This document shows positions 1 to 13,900 of a stretch of 64,000 nt of DNA, in pieces. A program made the translations under genes and the position numbers. Every line of letters begins with the position of its first letter. Within the stretch, counting starts at the first letter, position 1. The DNA lies in assembly GCA_025618425.1 (NCBI GenBank), contig CM046852.1, positions 197,704 to 261,703 on the forward strand. The letters are read 5' to 3'. The notes under the pieces are model-generated. The model searched no databases, was not told where the DNA came from, and saw nothing but the letters and a program-made list of their open reading frames with translations. Origin of the DNA: Heliocidaris tuberculata. Taxonomy: Eukaryota > Echinodermata > Echinoidea > Camarodonta > Echinometridae.

Positions 1-207
1 TGAAAAAAAAATTGTAATCCTGTTGCCATTTATTTCGAAATCTTACGAAAGAATTTACCTCCAATTCTCAGTCTTTGAAACTGACTACATGATCTGCATA
101 TGATAGAAAAGCCGTTCAAAATCTAGTTGTGTTTGGGTCACAAGTTGTTTTGTGTTTTTCATTTCTCAAGTGCCTAACAAGAATGTTTGTTTTTTTTATT
201 CTTGTAG

Positions 208-362
208 AACCATCTGAAGTTAGGGATCCAGCAGTCATCATTGACTCACCCAACTCTGTTCTCCTCACTTGGACTCCTCCCCTGTCAGCTAATGGTGTTC
301 TGATGTCATACATTGTTGTCATCACTGGTGAAGATATAATCACCAACAGAAAGAAGAGAGAG
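208..362 (+). CDS. RPTP exon: N-terminal half of fibronectin III domain
   Basis: Acceptor cttgtag, donor gtgagg. Enters in phase 1 and leaves in phase 0. Encodes a start typical of FN3 (VLLTWTPP, SANGVLMSYIVVITG). The phase-1 entry is usual at FN3 domain borders. Confidence 0.85.
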
Positions 363-3300
363 GTGAGGTCAATAAACTTTAGAAACAGTCAAACCTGTCT
401 ATTAAGGCCACCAAAGAGAAACAGAAAATGGCCACTAAAAACAGGTGGCCTTTCTGCACAGGTTCTACTGCACATGTTTCTTCATATAAATAATAGTTAA
501 TACTTGCATAGCGCTAATATACGCATAGCTTCTAAGCACTTTAGAGAACATGAAATGAACAACATTATGCATAATTTAAACAGTATCTTAAACGATAGCA
601 TGATCATGAAAAAAAAATACAATGAACGACATAAAACTGCAAAGAATTATGAATTTCAAATTATGAATGAATTACAAGCTAATATTAGATTATGTTATCA
701 ATTTGCTAAGAGTATGGGGAATTGTTTTTGTAAAATACATTGTAAGTGGGTTTTTAATCTGTGTTTAAAAGTGTCAGGAGTTGGGGATGCTTGGACAGAG
801 ATGAGAAGTTTTTCCAGAGTTTAGGCACACCACCGCGATAGTGTATATGGTCCCTCTTTAATAGACTAGTTGTCTTTATGGACAGGTGGCCCCTGAGACA
901 GGTTTGACTATACATAAGGTCATCTGCTGAGGTCCACAAAAATGTTTACACCTTGTGTGCCATGAAGTGAATCCTCCAACTGCCAAATCTATGAGAGTAT
1001 AATGTTCCATCTTACTTTCCTTCTGACAAAAAGGGAGAGCACAAACTAGTTGAGTCCCCTATCAATTTCACCCCTGCTTGAAGGATGAAAGTTTATGGTG
1101 CTTGTTAATCCTTTCAGGACATGAAATATTTAAGGGCTAAATTGATCACATTTTGTTCTTCAAATTGGCAACAATAATATTTTTCTTTTAGTGCTGCATG
1201 GTTCTCATAAAGTGTAATGTCGTTGAAAACAATATACATGGTTACTAATTTTGTCGAAAAGTTGAAAAAATTGCCAATTTTAATGAAAAACAATTTTGAA
1301 CCTCTCAATGTGTTGCCAATTTAATGATTTTAAAGCTTATTCTTGTTTTTAAAATTCCTGGCATCAAACGCAATATGGTCATGCAACAAAAATGGATATA
1401 GTGTGTGCGAAAACTTTTGCTCTTTCTACATCTGGTATATTTTTTTGAGCTCTGAATCAAATTCATTTAGCCAAACCACTTCATGTAGTCAATTGTCTAG
1501 AAAGGTTTATGTGAAGATCTTTTATCAGTCATCAGATTTATTTTTATTTATTTTTATTTTATTTATTTATTTGTCTTATTTCAGTAGGGTGGCTCCATCA
1601 GTGATTAAGCACTGTTTTCCGTGGAGGCCCTACAACAAAAATAAATAAGATACAAACATACTGACGCATAAACAATACAATTGAACAACAATACATAGTA
1701 CACTTTTGGTGATTCTACAATGGGCCAACTCAATGATCAGAATGAATACAGCGCCAGTACAAAAGAGAAAACATAGAACTTGAGGAAGCATTTTTAATAT
1801 AATTTGGTAAACTATTTGAAGAGGACCATCACAAATGAGTATTATTACTTCTATTATTTTCAGGCTGGTTTTACCCGGACCGAGACCTTTGAGCCTACAG
1901 TGTTTTCAGCTGTACTTCGAGACCTTCCTACTGGATGCACGTACACCTTCAGTATTAAAGCTGCAAATGGTGCTGATGAGAGTGATGCGGTGACTGTCGG
2001 TCCCTTGGACCTACCCCATTCTGGTAAGCTAGGGTACTACAAGGAATATGAAAAGGACCAGTCTTAACCCCTTCTTTTGCCACCAAGTTTACAAACAATA
2101 ACATGTATCTAAATAAAATTTTAAGTCAGTATCAGTATTTTAATTTTGTGTTGATTTAGGCATGAAATATCTTCCATAGGAATATCCTCGATTGTACAAA
2201 TATTGTGTTTCAGATAGAAAGAGCTAGTTTTTCGTAAATGTTGCACCAACATGGTGTTCAACAGAACTCTTGGTCATTCTTTGCCGCCCACCATACGGAA
2301 TGAGTCTCAGTCTCTCTTATCCTGCATAAATGACTGCAATAATTCTGTAACAAGGAATGAATGATTACAAATCAACACCATGATATTAACTGTTCAGTTT
2401 TACTTCATGGCTGAATTGTATTTTGATATTAGTTTCTTTAGAGAATTATAGTTATTCTAGGGAATGGAGTCATTGACAATTTATATTAAAATCAGGAGAT
2501 TCTTTTGAGAATACAGCCATGGGCTGGGGGGGGGGGGGGGAACGGAACCAGGAAAGTCATAAAGTTACAAACTTGTTATACAGCTGAGATGGAATACATT
2601 CCCTTCACTGCAGTCAAACATTTGCTTGAGCTTTCTTTATTGGTTGATTCTTGGTGAACTCAAGAAGGACCAAAAGCTACGGGGAGGTGAAAGGACTTTT
2701 GCATAATGCAGGCCCAGTCCTGTGGAACACCCTTCCCCAGTCATTCAGATCTCAAACTAGTCCAGGGGAGCGTTTCATCAAGCGTTTTGTCAGTGATTTT
2801 TATCCGACAACTGTTATAAGCTACTGAAATCCTTGCATCTGATTGGCTGAGAGCAAATTTGTCGGTTAGAAATCACTGACAAAACGCTTGATGAAACGCT
2901 CCCCTGAACTTTTCAAAAAAACAACTGAAATCCCACCTATTTTATGAAGCTTACAACAATTAGTCATTTCATAAGTGCATTGCATAATCATATGTCAATA
3001 ATCTCCTACATTTACAGCTTGTTTTTTGTATGTAATTGTAATTGGTTCATCATTTAATTGCCTGCTTTATCTCAATGTGAACTCTACGTAATCAGACGTC
3101 CTATCTGAATGTTTTGAATTTTGTTTGGAAATTAAGCACTTTGAGAACCGATTTTGTCCTGGACTGCGCTATATTAAAACACTATATTATCATTATTATT
3201 ATTTTATCCCTAGCTCCTCCAACTCCTTTGTCGGATAGAGTGGTACGTCTAGTTTCTCGTTCGGGTACAACCATCACTGTATCCTTTGACAGAAGCTTTT

Positions 3301-4892
3301 TCTCAGAAGAATATGGTCCTGTGGCTAGGTATGCCATCCTGGTAGCAGAAAGTAGTGCAGGTAAGTGTAATATCCTTTGTTACACATACCAAGAATCTTG
3401 CGATACGATTAGGTAAAATGAGGTCATATGACAAGAGATAAGGTAGCTTAGCAAAGCTTAGTGATACGTAAAGACGCGGGAAAGACACAAAGTGTAAAAT
3501 TGCTTGTTTGTCTGTGCATCTAATATTACAGTCAGACTTATCTGAATAAATGTTTTTATAATATTTTGCTGAAAATTATCAATAGCATTAAATACTAATT
3601 CTGCATTCTGATATTTTGGTTCTGCCTCTATAGAATAAAATCATGATTTTGAATAATTTTGTCATTTGCTTCTTTCTAGCGTTTTTACGTGCCGTGGGAG
3701 ATTGAATATGTAGGCCTACTTTTGCAAGCTTTTGCAAATTCCCCATATGTATTAATATACAGGCTAAGAGCCAATTATGTCAGGGTCTTGTGAAATATCA
3801 TATCTGTGTATGTAATGTTATATGTTACATGTTAATGTTTAGAACTGCTCATTAGCCAATAACATGTTGTTAGTAGTTTTCATATCAGCGTTCGAACACA
3901 TTTATTGAAGAGCTAGATTCCTAATGAGTATATTGCATGCATTCTGTCATAGTGAAAAAAAAATAACTGTAAATGTACACCAAGCAAATAAATGTACATT
4001 GCACATGTCCTAAACCAAGTCTTATTATTTTTATACCAATTATGATCTGATTATTGAATTTGTCCTTATCCCAGACTCCATACCACCAACTCCAAGTGAT
4101 CCACCCATCAACTGGCAAGTCAACTCTGGCCAACCCTACCAAACCACTCCCCTGGGCTACAATCCATTTGCAAGTGGAAGCACGAGAGCATCCTATACTG
4201 TAGGTTTTAACAGCAGCTGTACAGAGAATTCAGCGGGCTACTGTAATGGACCTGTCTTTCCTCTCACTAATTATAGGTATATATCTTGTTTTTATCCTCC
4301 TCATTGACAGAATTGTAATTCTTCTAAGGTAGATTAACGAAAACTCAATGCCGCATACCGACACGGAAAAGATGCAAAGAGGAAAATTGCTAGATTTTTC
4401 TGTGCTTCAAAAATTAGAATCAGACATATCTGAATAAAAAATTTTCATATTATTTTGCTTAAAAGTGTTCAAAGAGGTAAATTCTAATTCTACATCCTAA
4501 TATTTTGGTTCCGTTTCTATAAAATAAAATTTTGATTTTGAATAAGTTTGTCATATGCATCTTTCCTGTGTTTTTACGCACCAAGACATTTCGCTAAGCT
4601 ACCCAATACATGTATAAGTACCTGAGTGTGTTTTTCTTCATTTTACGTGCCGTGATTTTTTTCTCATATTGTAGGCCTATAAATTCATGTTTTTGTTTTT
4701 CTTCTCTCTGTCTGTCCCCTTCTCTCTCTCTCTCTCTCTCTCTCATTTTCCGTTTCTCTTCATATTATCTTTTCTCTCATACTGTTTATATATAATGTAT
4801 CTTTCTTCATTTTCTTTGTGCCCCAATCCTGTAGCTTTAAAATTGTCTTTCCTCTCATGTCCAATGTTTCAATACAATTTACCTTATCTCAC

Positions 4893-4937
<45 letters not shown>

Positions 4938-7900
4938 CTCCTTCTCTCCCATCCTCTGTCTCCTTTTTAATAATAATAATAATAATAATACATAACATTT
5001 ATATTGCGCTTGATACAATGTTTCTAAGCGCCGAAGTAGTATTATTACCCTTGCTTTAGCCCAGCTGCCCTATAAGACGCTGAAAGCATTCAAGGAATAA
5101 ATTCCTACCAGGTACCCATTTACTACACCTGGGTGGAGAGTGGCAAATGTAGATTAATGTCTTGCCAAAGGACATTAGTGCTGCGGCGGGACTCAAACCG
5201 CGAACCATGAGATCCACAGTCCGGTGACGTATCCACTAAACCACGACACCTCTACTATTCCATATTCTCCCCTAAATGTACATCATTAGTCATTTCTCCT
5301 CAGACTCTCAACCTGTACTTTTGTTGTTCTTGGTACAGGTACATATAACATATACCTACCGTCTTTCTTATCTCTCTCTCTTTTTTTTTCTTTTTTTTTA
5401 GGGGGGGGGGGGCGGGGAGATAATTTCATTTGTACCATTTCATGCCATAGATTTTTCTCCTTTCGTGCTTTCTTTTCTCTTTTTGTTCTAATAGTACTAC
5501 CTGCAATTATTAAGGATTACTGAGCCTTTTTGTTTTGTCATTGCTAGAACTTTATATAGGAACACACTTGAAGATTGTTACTTGTTCTTTTAACAGGTTT
5601 GCTGTACGTGCGTATGGTTCTGATGACAAGTTTACTGACACTGCATGGTCACCACTCTACTCTTCAGGTAAACAATCATTCTTCAGTGTCATCGGTCGTT
5701 CAGTTCTTATCTCATTTCAGATGAAATCAATCACTCATTTTACAGTCCATGAATTCCACCCAAGAGAAACCTAAGAAGTTACCATGCTGTACAAATAGCC
5801 CTTAAAGACACTCTATTATATATCCTTTGTTGAGAGCCAGAAGGGCATTAATTCTGTATTAAAGTGTATGGGTTAATAACTTCTTTCTGGGTCTCAAAAG
5901 ACATATCTTGTTTTTTCTAAGATGGATAAATTATTAATAGCACTATAGACAGGTGGCCTGGACACTATGTCATGTTTGACTGTATATAATAACTTACATA
6001 TATTGTATATTAATACAAAAACTCATCAACAGTATAGCTTCCAACACGACGTAAGAGCCAATTAGCAACCTATGATGATTGTGAAATATATATACATGTA
6101 AAGACATAGCAGTTTAGATAGGACACGTATTCCTGGTTGATGACATGTAGTCTGCCATGTAAAAGAGGAAATTTGTGTTCTTACATCAAAAGTGTTTTCA
6201 AATGTACCCACTGGATCATAATATCTTACTCAAAGATATATCTTACTCAATGATACATCTTACTCAATGATGTATCTACCATTATTCATAAGGGTGGACC
6301 AATTTAAAACTGGTTGAACTTAGTCCACTTATTTAGGGAGGGCCAAGTGTCAAACTCTTTATTCTGTACAAATTAATGTAATTCTGTAACAAAATGAACG
6401 ATTGAAATGAATGCAGTCATGAAATGAAAATGAGAAATTGCTTTGTCGTGGACATTATTTATTCATTTGCGGCACAGAAATATGGTAATTTTTATGGGAT
6501 GAGGAGGTTAACATTTATGCTCCATACATTTAATGGACGAAATCTACCCCACTTCAACTTTGACTGAAGTTAGTACACTATGATATAAATACCAACCTTT
6601 TTGTTTTCTTTCTATCTGACCAGGAGCTGACATTGATTGGTTTGTTGCCCCCCTGGTTGTCATCATTATTATTACTCTCATTCTCCTGCTTGTCATGCTT
6701 CTCATCTGCCGTCAGTGGTAAGAAAAATGATCAAACCTTCAAGAGATGAAACACCCATTTTGTGGTTTGTCTCTTTATATAGTGCTCTATAGTCTTAACA
6801 AATAAACAGATTTCTACACATCTTGTTCTTGCTCTTGTTGAAGAAAGTTGAATTAAGACACTTTCATGAGTTGAGTATGATGTGATTGTGTTAGTCTTGT
6901 TTGAGCATATTTGCATCTACTATCGTTATCATCTAGACCCCATTTCATAAAACTTGTTATCAATAACAAGTTACAATAATTGTTATAAGCTACTGAAATC
7001 CCTGACTCTATTGGCCGAGAGCAAATTTGTCATAGAAATGAGGCAGTTGTTGTTGATAACAAGTTTTATGAAACAGGTCGAAGTTGATATATATGTACAC
7101 ATACATTTAGGCTGCAAAGAATGTGTGTTCAAGTTAGGGATCAAACTCAGTACTGCACATTATCTTCAAGAGATTCATTTCAAGTACTGTGTTTTGTTAC
7201 AGCTGTGGTGAGCCTAGCCGCAATTCCATGTATGAAAGAAACAATGGTCAGAGAATGCCCTTAGTGAATGCAGCATACCCGTCAGCTCAGAACCAAGGTT
7301 CCATGCACAAGGCTCCATTGCCGGAGGACGCGTTCATTAGGATGGACCCGATACCGGCCAGAGAGAACCCTTACATTACCATGGCAGATGACCGTCCACC
7401 TGCACCATTACCTGCACCACTACCTACTAGTCGGCCACAGTCTGGCCCTCCCCCACTCTCTAAGTAAGTATCGTTAACACCCCACTCTCCATTTTCTACA
7501 ATGTAGCTACATGTAAGTTGTGATACTATTATTATTTTATTTGGCAGAACTCACATAATATAAAAATAACAACACAGAAATGACAATAACTGAAGATCAC
7601 ACAAAAGCACATGGACACTGGATGCACCGGCCTGGCTGAGCTACCAGGATTTGGGCAAAGTTAACCAAATAACTGTAGTCGGCAGACTGCCCTTACCTAA
7701 ATCCCAACCAGGTGCACTTAGTGCCGTAGGTTTGTGTGACTAAGACAAGAAAAATCTCATTCATAATAAAAACACAAACACAAAAAATCATACATGTATA
7801 AGAACGCAAATTACATTACACTAGACCAAAAGAATTTCACAGGTGTTGAACCACGTACACTCCGGAGACTCGAGACCACACCAGCTAAAATAAAATGCGG

Positions 7901-10900
7901 CACAACACAAAATTACAAAACAAGTACCTCTCCACCCCCTCCCCCTTCCTATTCACTTCCTACAACCACCTCCATACCTCCAATATCCAAGTATGCATAC
8001 CTTAAATACACGATGACCATTGAAACTCACCTCACGCATCTCTTCAATAATATTGTGAGCATTCCTAAGAATTATTAAAGTATGCCGAAGTAAAAGTGGC
8101 GTTTTTTATAATGACGTAAGTGTAATACACTTCACATTTCTGTATCCTACAACACAGATATAAGTGAATACACATAGGACCTTCGTTGTGCACATTTGCT
8201 ACTCATTTACATGTTAACCCTTTGACTACTGCATTATCTCGATCCCATAGACGCAATACAGGGAACACCTGGTTCTCGTAGGCAGCGGGTTAACAAAACA
8301 AAAAAAAACGCCATAGTTTATAGTAGCATATGTAAACGAGCTTTTACAGTATAATATTGTTCAGCCACCTGTGTAAACTTTAGTAGACTCTAATAAAAAT
8401 CATGCTTTTCATTATTTGTTTCCATGATTAAGAATTCTCATTAGATTGATTCTTGATTTCTGTGCGACATTTGCTATTAACTACTGAATTCTTTAACTCC
8501 AATAGGCTTAATACAGGAGCCACCTGGTTCCCGTAGTCTATGGGTTGAAGTAATGAAATGAATCTTCTATAAAACTAAGATGCTATTGATTTATTGTGGT
8601 GTGGAGGTGTCGTGGTATAGTGGTTCATTCACTTGACTCTCAATCCAAGGGTTGAGGGTTCGAATCTCAGCCCGGCACTAGCGTTTTTTGGCAAGACATT
8701 AATCCACATTTGCCACTCTCCACCCAGGTGTTAAATGGGTACCTGGCAGGATTTTTCCTTGAAATGCACTGTGCGCTGATTACGGCTGCCGGAGCTAAAG
8801 CCAGGGTAATAATATCCAAACCCTTTGGAAGCGCATAGGGACGTTATATCATAATGTGATATGCGCTATACAAGAACGGTTTATTATTATTATTATTTAA
8901 TTTAGAGCTCTTCTTGTACCTTGCTGACATTCCTTCTATGGTACTGTTTAATCACAAGTTTTTCCTTCTGTTTCTAGCCCTCTTCAGATCAAGAAGTTCC
9001 CTGACCATGTAAACCGTATGAGTTCTAACAACAATACTGGCTTTGTGGAAGAGTACAATGTAAGTGATCTCCAACCATTCATCTTTCACCTTTTCATAAA
9101 TTATTTGTCAAAAAGAGCAAGCAATATTTTATTTCTTTCATTTAATTTTGTATGTGCGTAAAAGCATGTAGTATGTTCCAGTGTGAGTGCTGGTTTTAAT
9201 TGGAAGTTATAATTGTTAATGAACATTACTGTGAATCTTTGTGATTTGATTATCATCTCTATCGCTTGATTGTTTTATAATTTGTACATACATGTACATG
9301 TATGTTGTAGTCTCAGAGCTAGTGTATGTGATAGTAATATGTATAAAATTTTTACAGCCTTGGTGAAACACAGCTGCTAGCTGAAAGCAGGTTTTTCCCT
9401 GATTAAATAAATGCAATACAATACAATAAAAGTAGAATAAATCAATAAATAAATTACTGTGAATCTTTATCATTTGATTACAGTCTCTAGCGACTGTGGG
9501 CAGAGATAAGAGCACCGATGCCTCCAGGCTTCCTGTGAATGCTACCAAGAACAGATACAGAAATATCCTACCATGTAAGTATTTCACTCCTATCTTATTC
9601 TGATCTTATCATGACAATAATGGTGACCTTATTGGGTGCAAACTTATTGTGGTTTAATACATAATGGACATGAAGTTCACTACTTTTACATGAAATTGAA
9701 GGCAAAGAGAAGGTTGATCGAGTTCTGGGAATGGTGAAAAAAAATTGTGAGCGTTGTCATTCCTTTTGTCAGTTTCTTTCAAAATTTGATCACATGACCT
9801 GGGGAGCGTTTCATCAAGTGTTTTGTCAGTGATTTTTACCGACAACATGAATTTAGGAAGAGAAGTACACAGAAAGAGGATCAAGATTGATAAAGTATGA
9901 TTATAATTTAATGTCAATAGATTAAGAACCATATCCAAAAATTCTCACAAATAATTTCTCTTCTTCTCATCATCATAGAGACATAGCCTAGTGGAACAAG
10001 CATTGTACATGTATGCCCTTTTAGATTCCTCCACTCGTCCTTGTGTACATATGTATTTTTGATTATTTTGTCAGTAACATTTGTATGATTATTTTATTTG
10101 AAGTTGACGAGACTGCTGTTCATTTACAAGACTTGGAGGAAGGCCAGACCAGCGACTACATCAATGCAAACTACTTGCAGGTAAAGAACTGCTCTCTCTC
10201 TTTCTCTCTCTCTCTCTGTTTCTAACAATAGTCAGGTTCACACGAAGGGAGCTTAACTTTAAGTTTCGCTTGTAGTTTCAAAACTTTAAGTTATCTTGTA
10301 GTTTCAGACCATATAAACAGACTCGTAGTTTCAAAACTTTAAGTTTACTTGTAGTTCGAGAACCACCAGCGCTGTTAACGATGACCTCTCTGGTCATGTT
10401 AAATAACGAACGCTTGACTTGTAGTCTAAGAACAACGAGCGTCATTGTTTCGGGCCCATGTGAACCCTCGTTGTTGTTAATGAGCCATTGTTTTGTTAAC
10501 TTAAAGTTTCGCTAACTTAAAGTTTCGAAACTACAAGTGCCATATGAACAAAGCTAATGTCTATATCCCTCTCTATGTCTTGTATCTCATTACGTCTCTA
10601 TATGTTCCTCTCTCACCTTTCTCTCTCTCTCTCATTTATTTTGTTTGTCTCTGCCTTTTCTATCTCTCCATCTCTCTTTCTCCTTGCCTTATAGGCTTTT
10701 GCTTATGTGTACATGTATTTTTGTCATTGTGGTGGAGAATAAATGAACTTGAACTTGACTTTGAACTCCCTATTTCTCACTTCCTTTCTCTGTCTCTCTA
10801 TCTCACTGTCTCTGTCTCTGTCAGGCCACCTAGTAATGAATCATCATCAGTTTATCACAATACTTTTGTTGATTATCGTTCTCAAATTAATTTGTCGTCC

Positions 10901-13900
10901 TCTTATTTTTTAATAATTCACCATAGGGTCTCTACTCTATGAAGGAATACATCGCTACCCAGGGACCTGTACCAGACTCGGTCAATGATTTCTGGGAGAT
11001 GGTGTTTGAGAATAAGAGTACAACCATTGCTATGATCACCGGACTGGTCGAAGGAGGAAAGGTAAACACAAATTGTAAAAAACGGAATAATAATATTTTA
11101 AAAATGTACTATGAACGTGGACTTTTATTATGAGTGCTTGTTGTTAAACCCATAAGCTGCCAAAACCTTGCACACTGATCTGCATAGAGATGATTCATAG
11201 GGGCCTACATGTGTAGTATGTAGCACGTGCTGTGTGCCAAAACCTTGTACACCATATAGCCTCCATAGCTTAATACAAGTAGGTACATGGAGGCAAATAA
11301 AGGGTTAAATGACCATTAATAAAGTTTGGATTAGATTGGTATATCTGTGTTGAAGAAGAACAGCACATTATTTTTTCATTCACACTTTTGACCTCTTTTT
11401 TACTACCTATTTTTCTGTAAAGTTATTGGCAGAATAATTTTGCTCAGTGCATGCATTTTCAAAATTACATCTCTATTCTCAAAATGATTCTTACATGTAG
11501 AATGTATTTTTATTTCACACCTGTTATCACTTTGCTTCATTTTGTAGTCATTAACCTACAGGGATCAGGTGGTTCCTGTATTAAGCCTATGGGAAAAAGA
11601 GAATTCCGTAGTGAAGGGGGGAATTTTTTCCTATATTTTATTATGTTACATGTATATGTCATAATTATTGATATTTAAGACGTCAAGCCCTCAGTAAAAG
11701 CATTTTTGTCAACTAAAGAGCCAAGCCTGTTTAATTATTACTGTAATTAGAATAGCTTAAAAAAGGTACACTGAAGTAATACTAAGTGAGTATTGTAATC
11801 CTTTGTATATTTGATGGACTGATTTTGTTCGTCACATATAATAAAACATGAAATATATAACAATGCAAGGAAACGATATATCTCGACAGGATAGCCCATG
11901 AAAGCTTGCAATAAGCTTATTTTCAGTCGGGTCCTAAGAATATATTTATTTACATATATTTCAGACCAAATGTGAGCACTACTGGCCAGATGACAATACA
12001 CCGGTGAACTTTGGCAGTGTGACCGTCACCATGACACATACACAAGAAATGGAACACTGGGTAGTCAGGTCATTCATCTTGGAGAAGGTTAGACCCTCAT
12101 TTTACCCCATCTGTACTACCACTTAGTTGAATAAAACTGATTTAAGTCAAGCACATATGAGTCGGTACAATGAAACTTGCCATAACAGCAGTTTCACCCT
12201 TAAGAAATCATTTGTGAATGATCTTTAACAGGGAGTAATTATGTTCCTGATGTGAAGAAGAAGAAGATGACTGTAGTGATGCTGATTAACGAGGAGAAGA
12301 AAATAATGATAGCATCAGTAGTGATGATGATGGTGATGGTGATCGATGTTGATTCTGATGAAGAAGATGGTGACCATCATCATCATCATAAAGATGGTGA
12401 TGTTGATTCTGATGAAGAAGATAATAGTGGTAAAAGTGATGATGATGATGATAATGATGTCAATATTTGTTATGATAAAGGAAATAGTAATGATGGTGTC
12501 AACAGAGTGGATCATAGTAATAATGATGTTGCTGATGATCATTATGATTGTGGTGATGGTGATGATGATGCGGGTAACAATGATAATGCTGGTAATAATG
12601 GTGGTGAGGGTGATAATGATAATGGTGATACAATTAATGGACCACCTTTATTTCAACGATTATCATTGCTATGATATTCAGGGCCAGGTGCAGTTCGAGA
12701 CTCGGCAATACGCCTTCAAGGGTTGGGTAGACCATGATGTACCCAGCAATGTACGTCCCATGATTGAATTCATCAGGACCATAGACGTAGCTCATAATGC
12801 TAACCTTGGACCCATCACTGTTCACTGCAGGTTAGTCATTTAGTGAATACTATAAGCCAGCACTTACATGAAAGTAGCTCAGGTCACAGATGACCTCAAG
12901 CATCCACAGGATTTCTAAACATAGAGGTGTCCTACTCCTTGCATTTTCGAATAATTGTTCTTAAAGTACCGTAGGCAGTCCATGAATATTTGTTCTTTCT
13001 TTAGAATACGTCCACCTGTGTACATGTATATGATAGAATGCTAATGAATAATGATTACATAACTTTTATAACCATGGATGGATTTCACAAGTTAATTGAA
13101 TTCATCACCATTTCCATCAGCCAACAATCCTGATACCCTATCTGCTCCCCACAAGGCATGATGCTAAACCATCCATCTCCCGAGATGCTTCCCACACTTC
13201 GTGATAAAGCTTCCTCAAGAACTGCTCTCAAACTTTTTTATCAACTACCCATGCACATATCTCTGCAATAAACAATTTTCCAATATATGGATTTGGTAGT
13301 TCCTGTGTGAAGCCTATGGGGGAGGAGATAAATCAGTAGTCAGTGTTTAAACATAATAGTTGAATAATTTACCAGTTATTATACTTTATTATATTTGGCT
13401 GGGTCTGAAAGAAACCGTTGTGGAAGTGGTAAAGAGAAGTGGATTGAGATGGATGGGTCATGTGCTCAGAAGGGAAGATGATGAACCTGTGAAAAGAGCA
13501 TGGGATCTGGAAGTGGATGGAATAAGAAGAAAAGACAGACTGAAGATTACATGGAAAGATATGGTAAAGAGGGAAAAGCACTAAGTTTGGTCTGAATGAG
13601 GAAGATACTTTAGATAAGAAGAATTAGAAGGAGGGAGTGTTGTCATGGCGCAATAGTAGGAGGGAAAATGCCAACTTAAATAAATGATGATGATGTACAT
13701 ATCTTTACAATTTCAGTGCTGGCATTGGGCGAACTGGTGTATTCATTGCACTTCACAAGCTTATCAAACAAGTGGAGACTTCCAAGCCCAACGACTACAT
13801 TGATGTGTGCGGCACGGTGGCACGTATGAGAGAGCAGCGCTTCAACATGGTCCAGACAGTCGTGAGTCCTCTTTTTCTAAATATTGGTTGGATTATTTAT

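Noticed and set aside
4610..4995. Ser/Leu-rich frames
   Set aside because: Translation of (TC)n runs.
8605..8680. tRNA gene
   Set aside because: A and B boxes are present, but the rest does not fold as a full tRNA and continues into a SINE body and TTA tail; the same holds at 5180-5255.
12252..12843. Asp-rich and Ile/Met-rich frames before the WVD exon
   Set aside because: Produced by the GAT repeat; only the part after 12681 is coding.
12682..13861. Inactive pseudophosphatase
   Set aside because: Cys, Arg and the acid Asp are all present; only the loop Pro and Gly differ, so loss of activity cannot be claimed.
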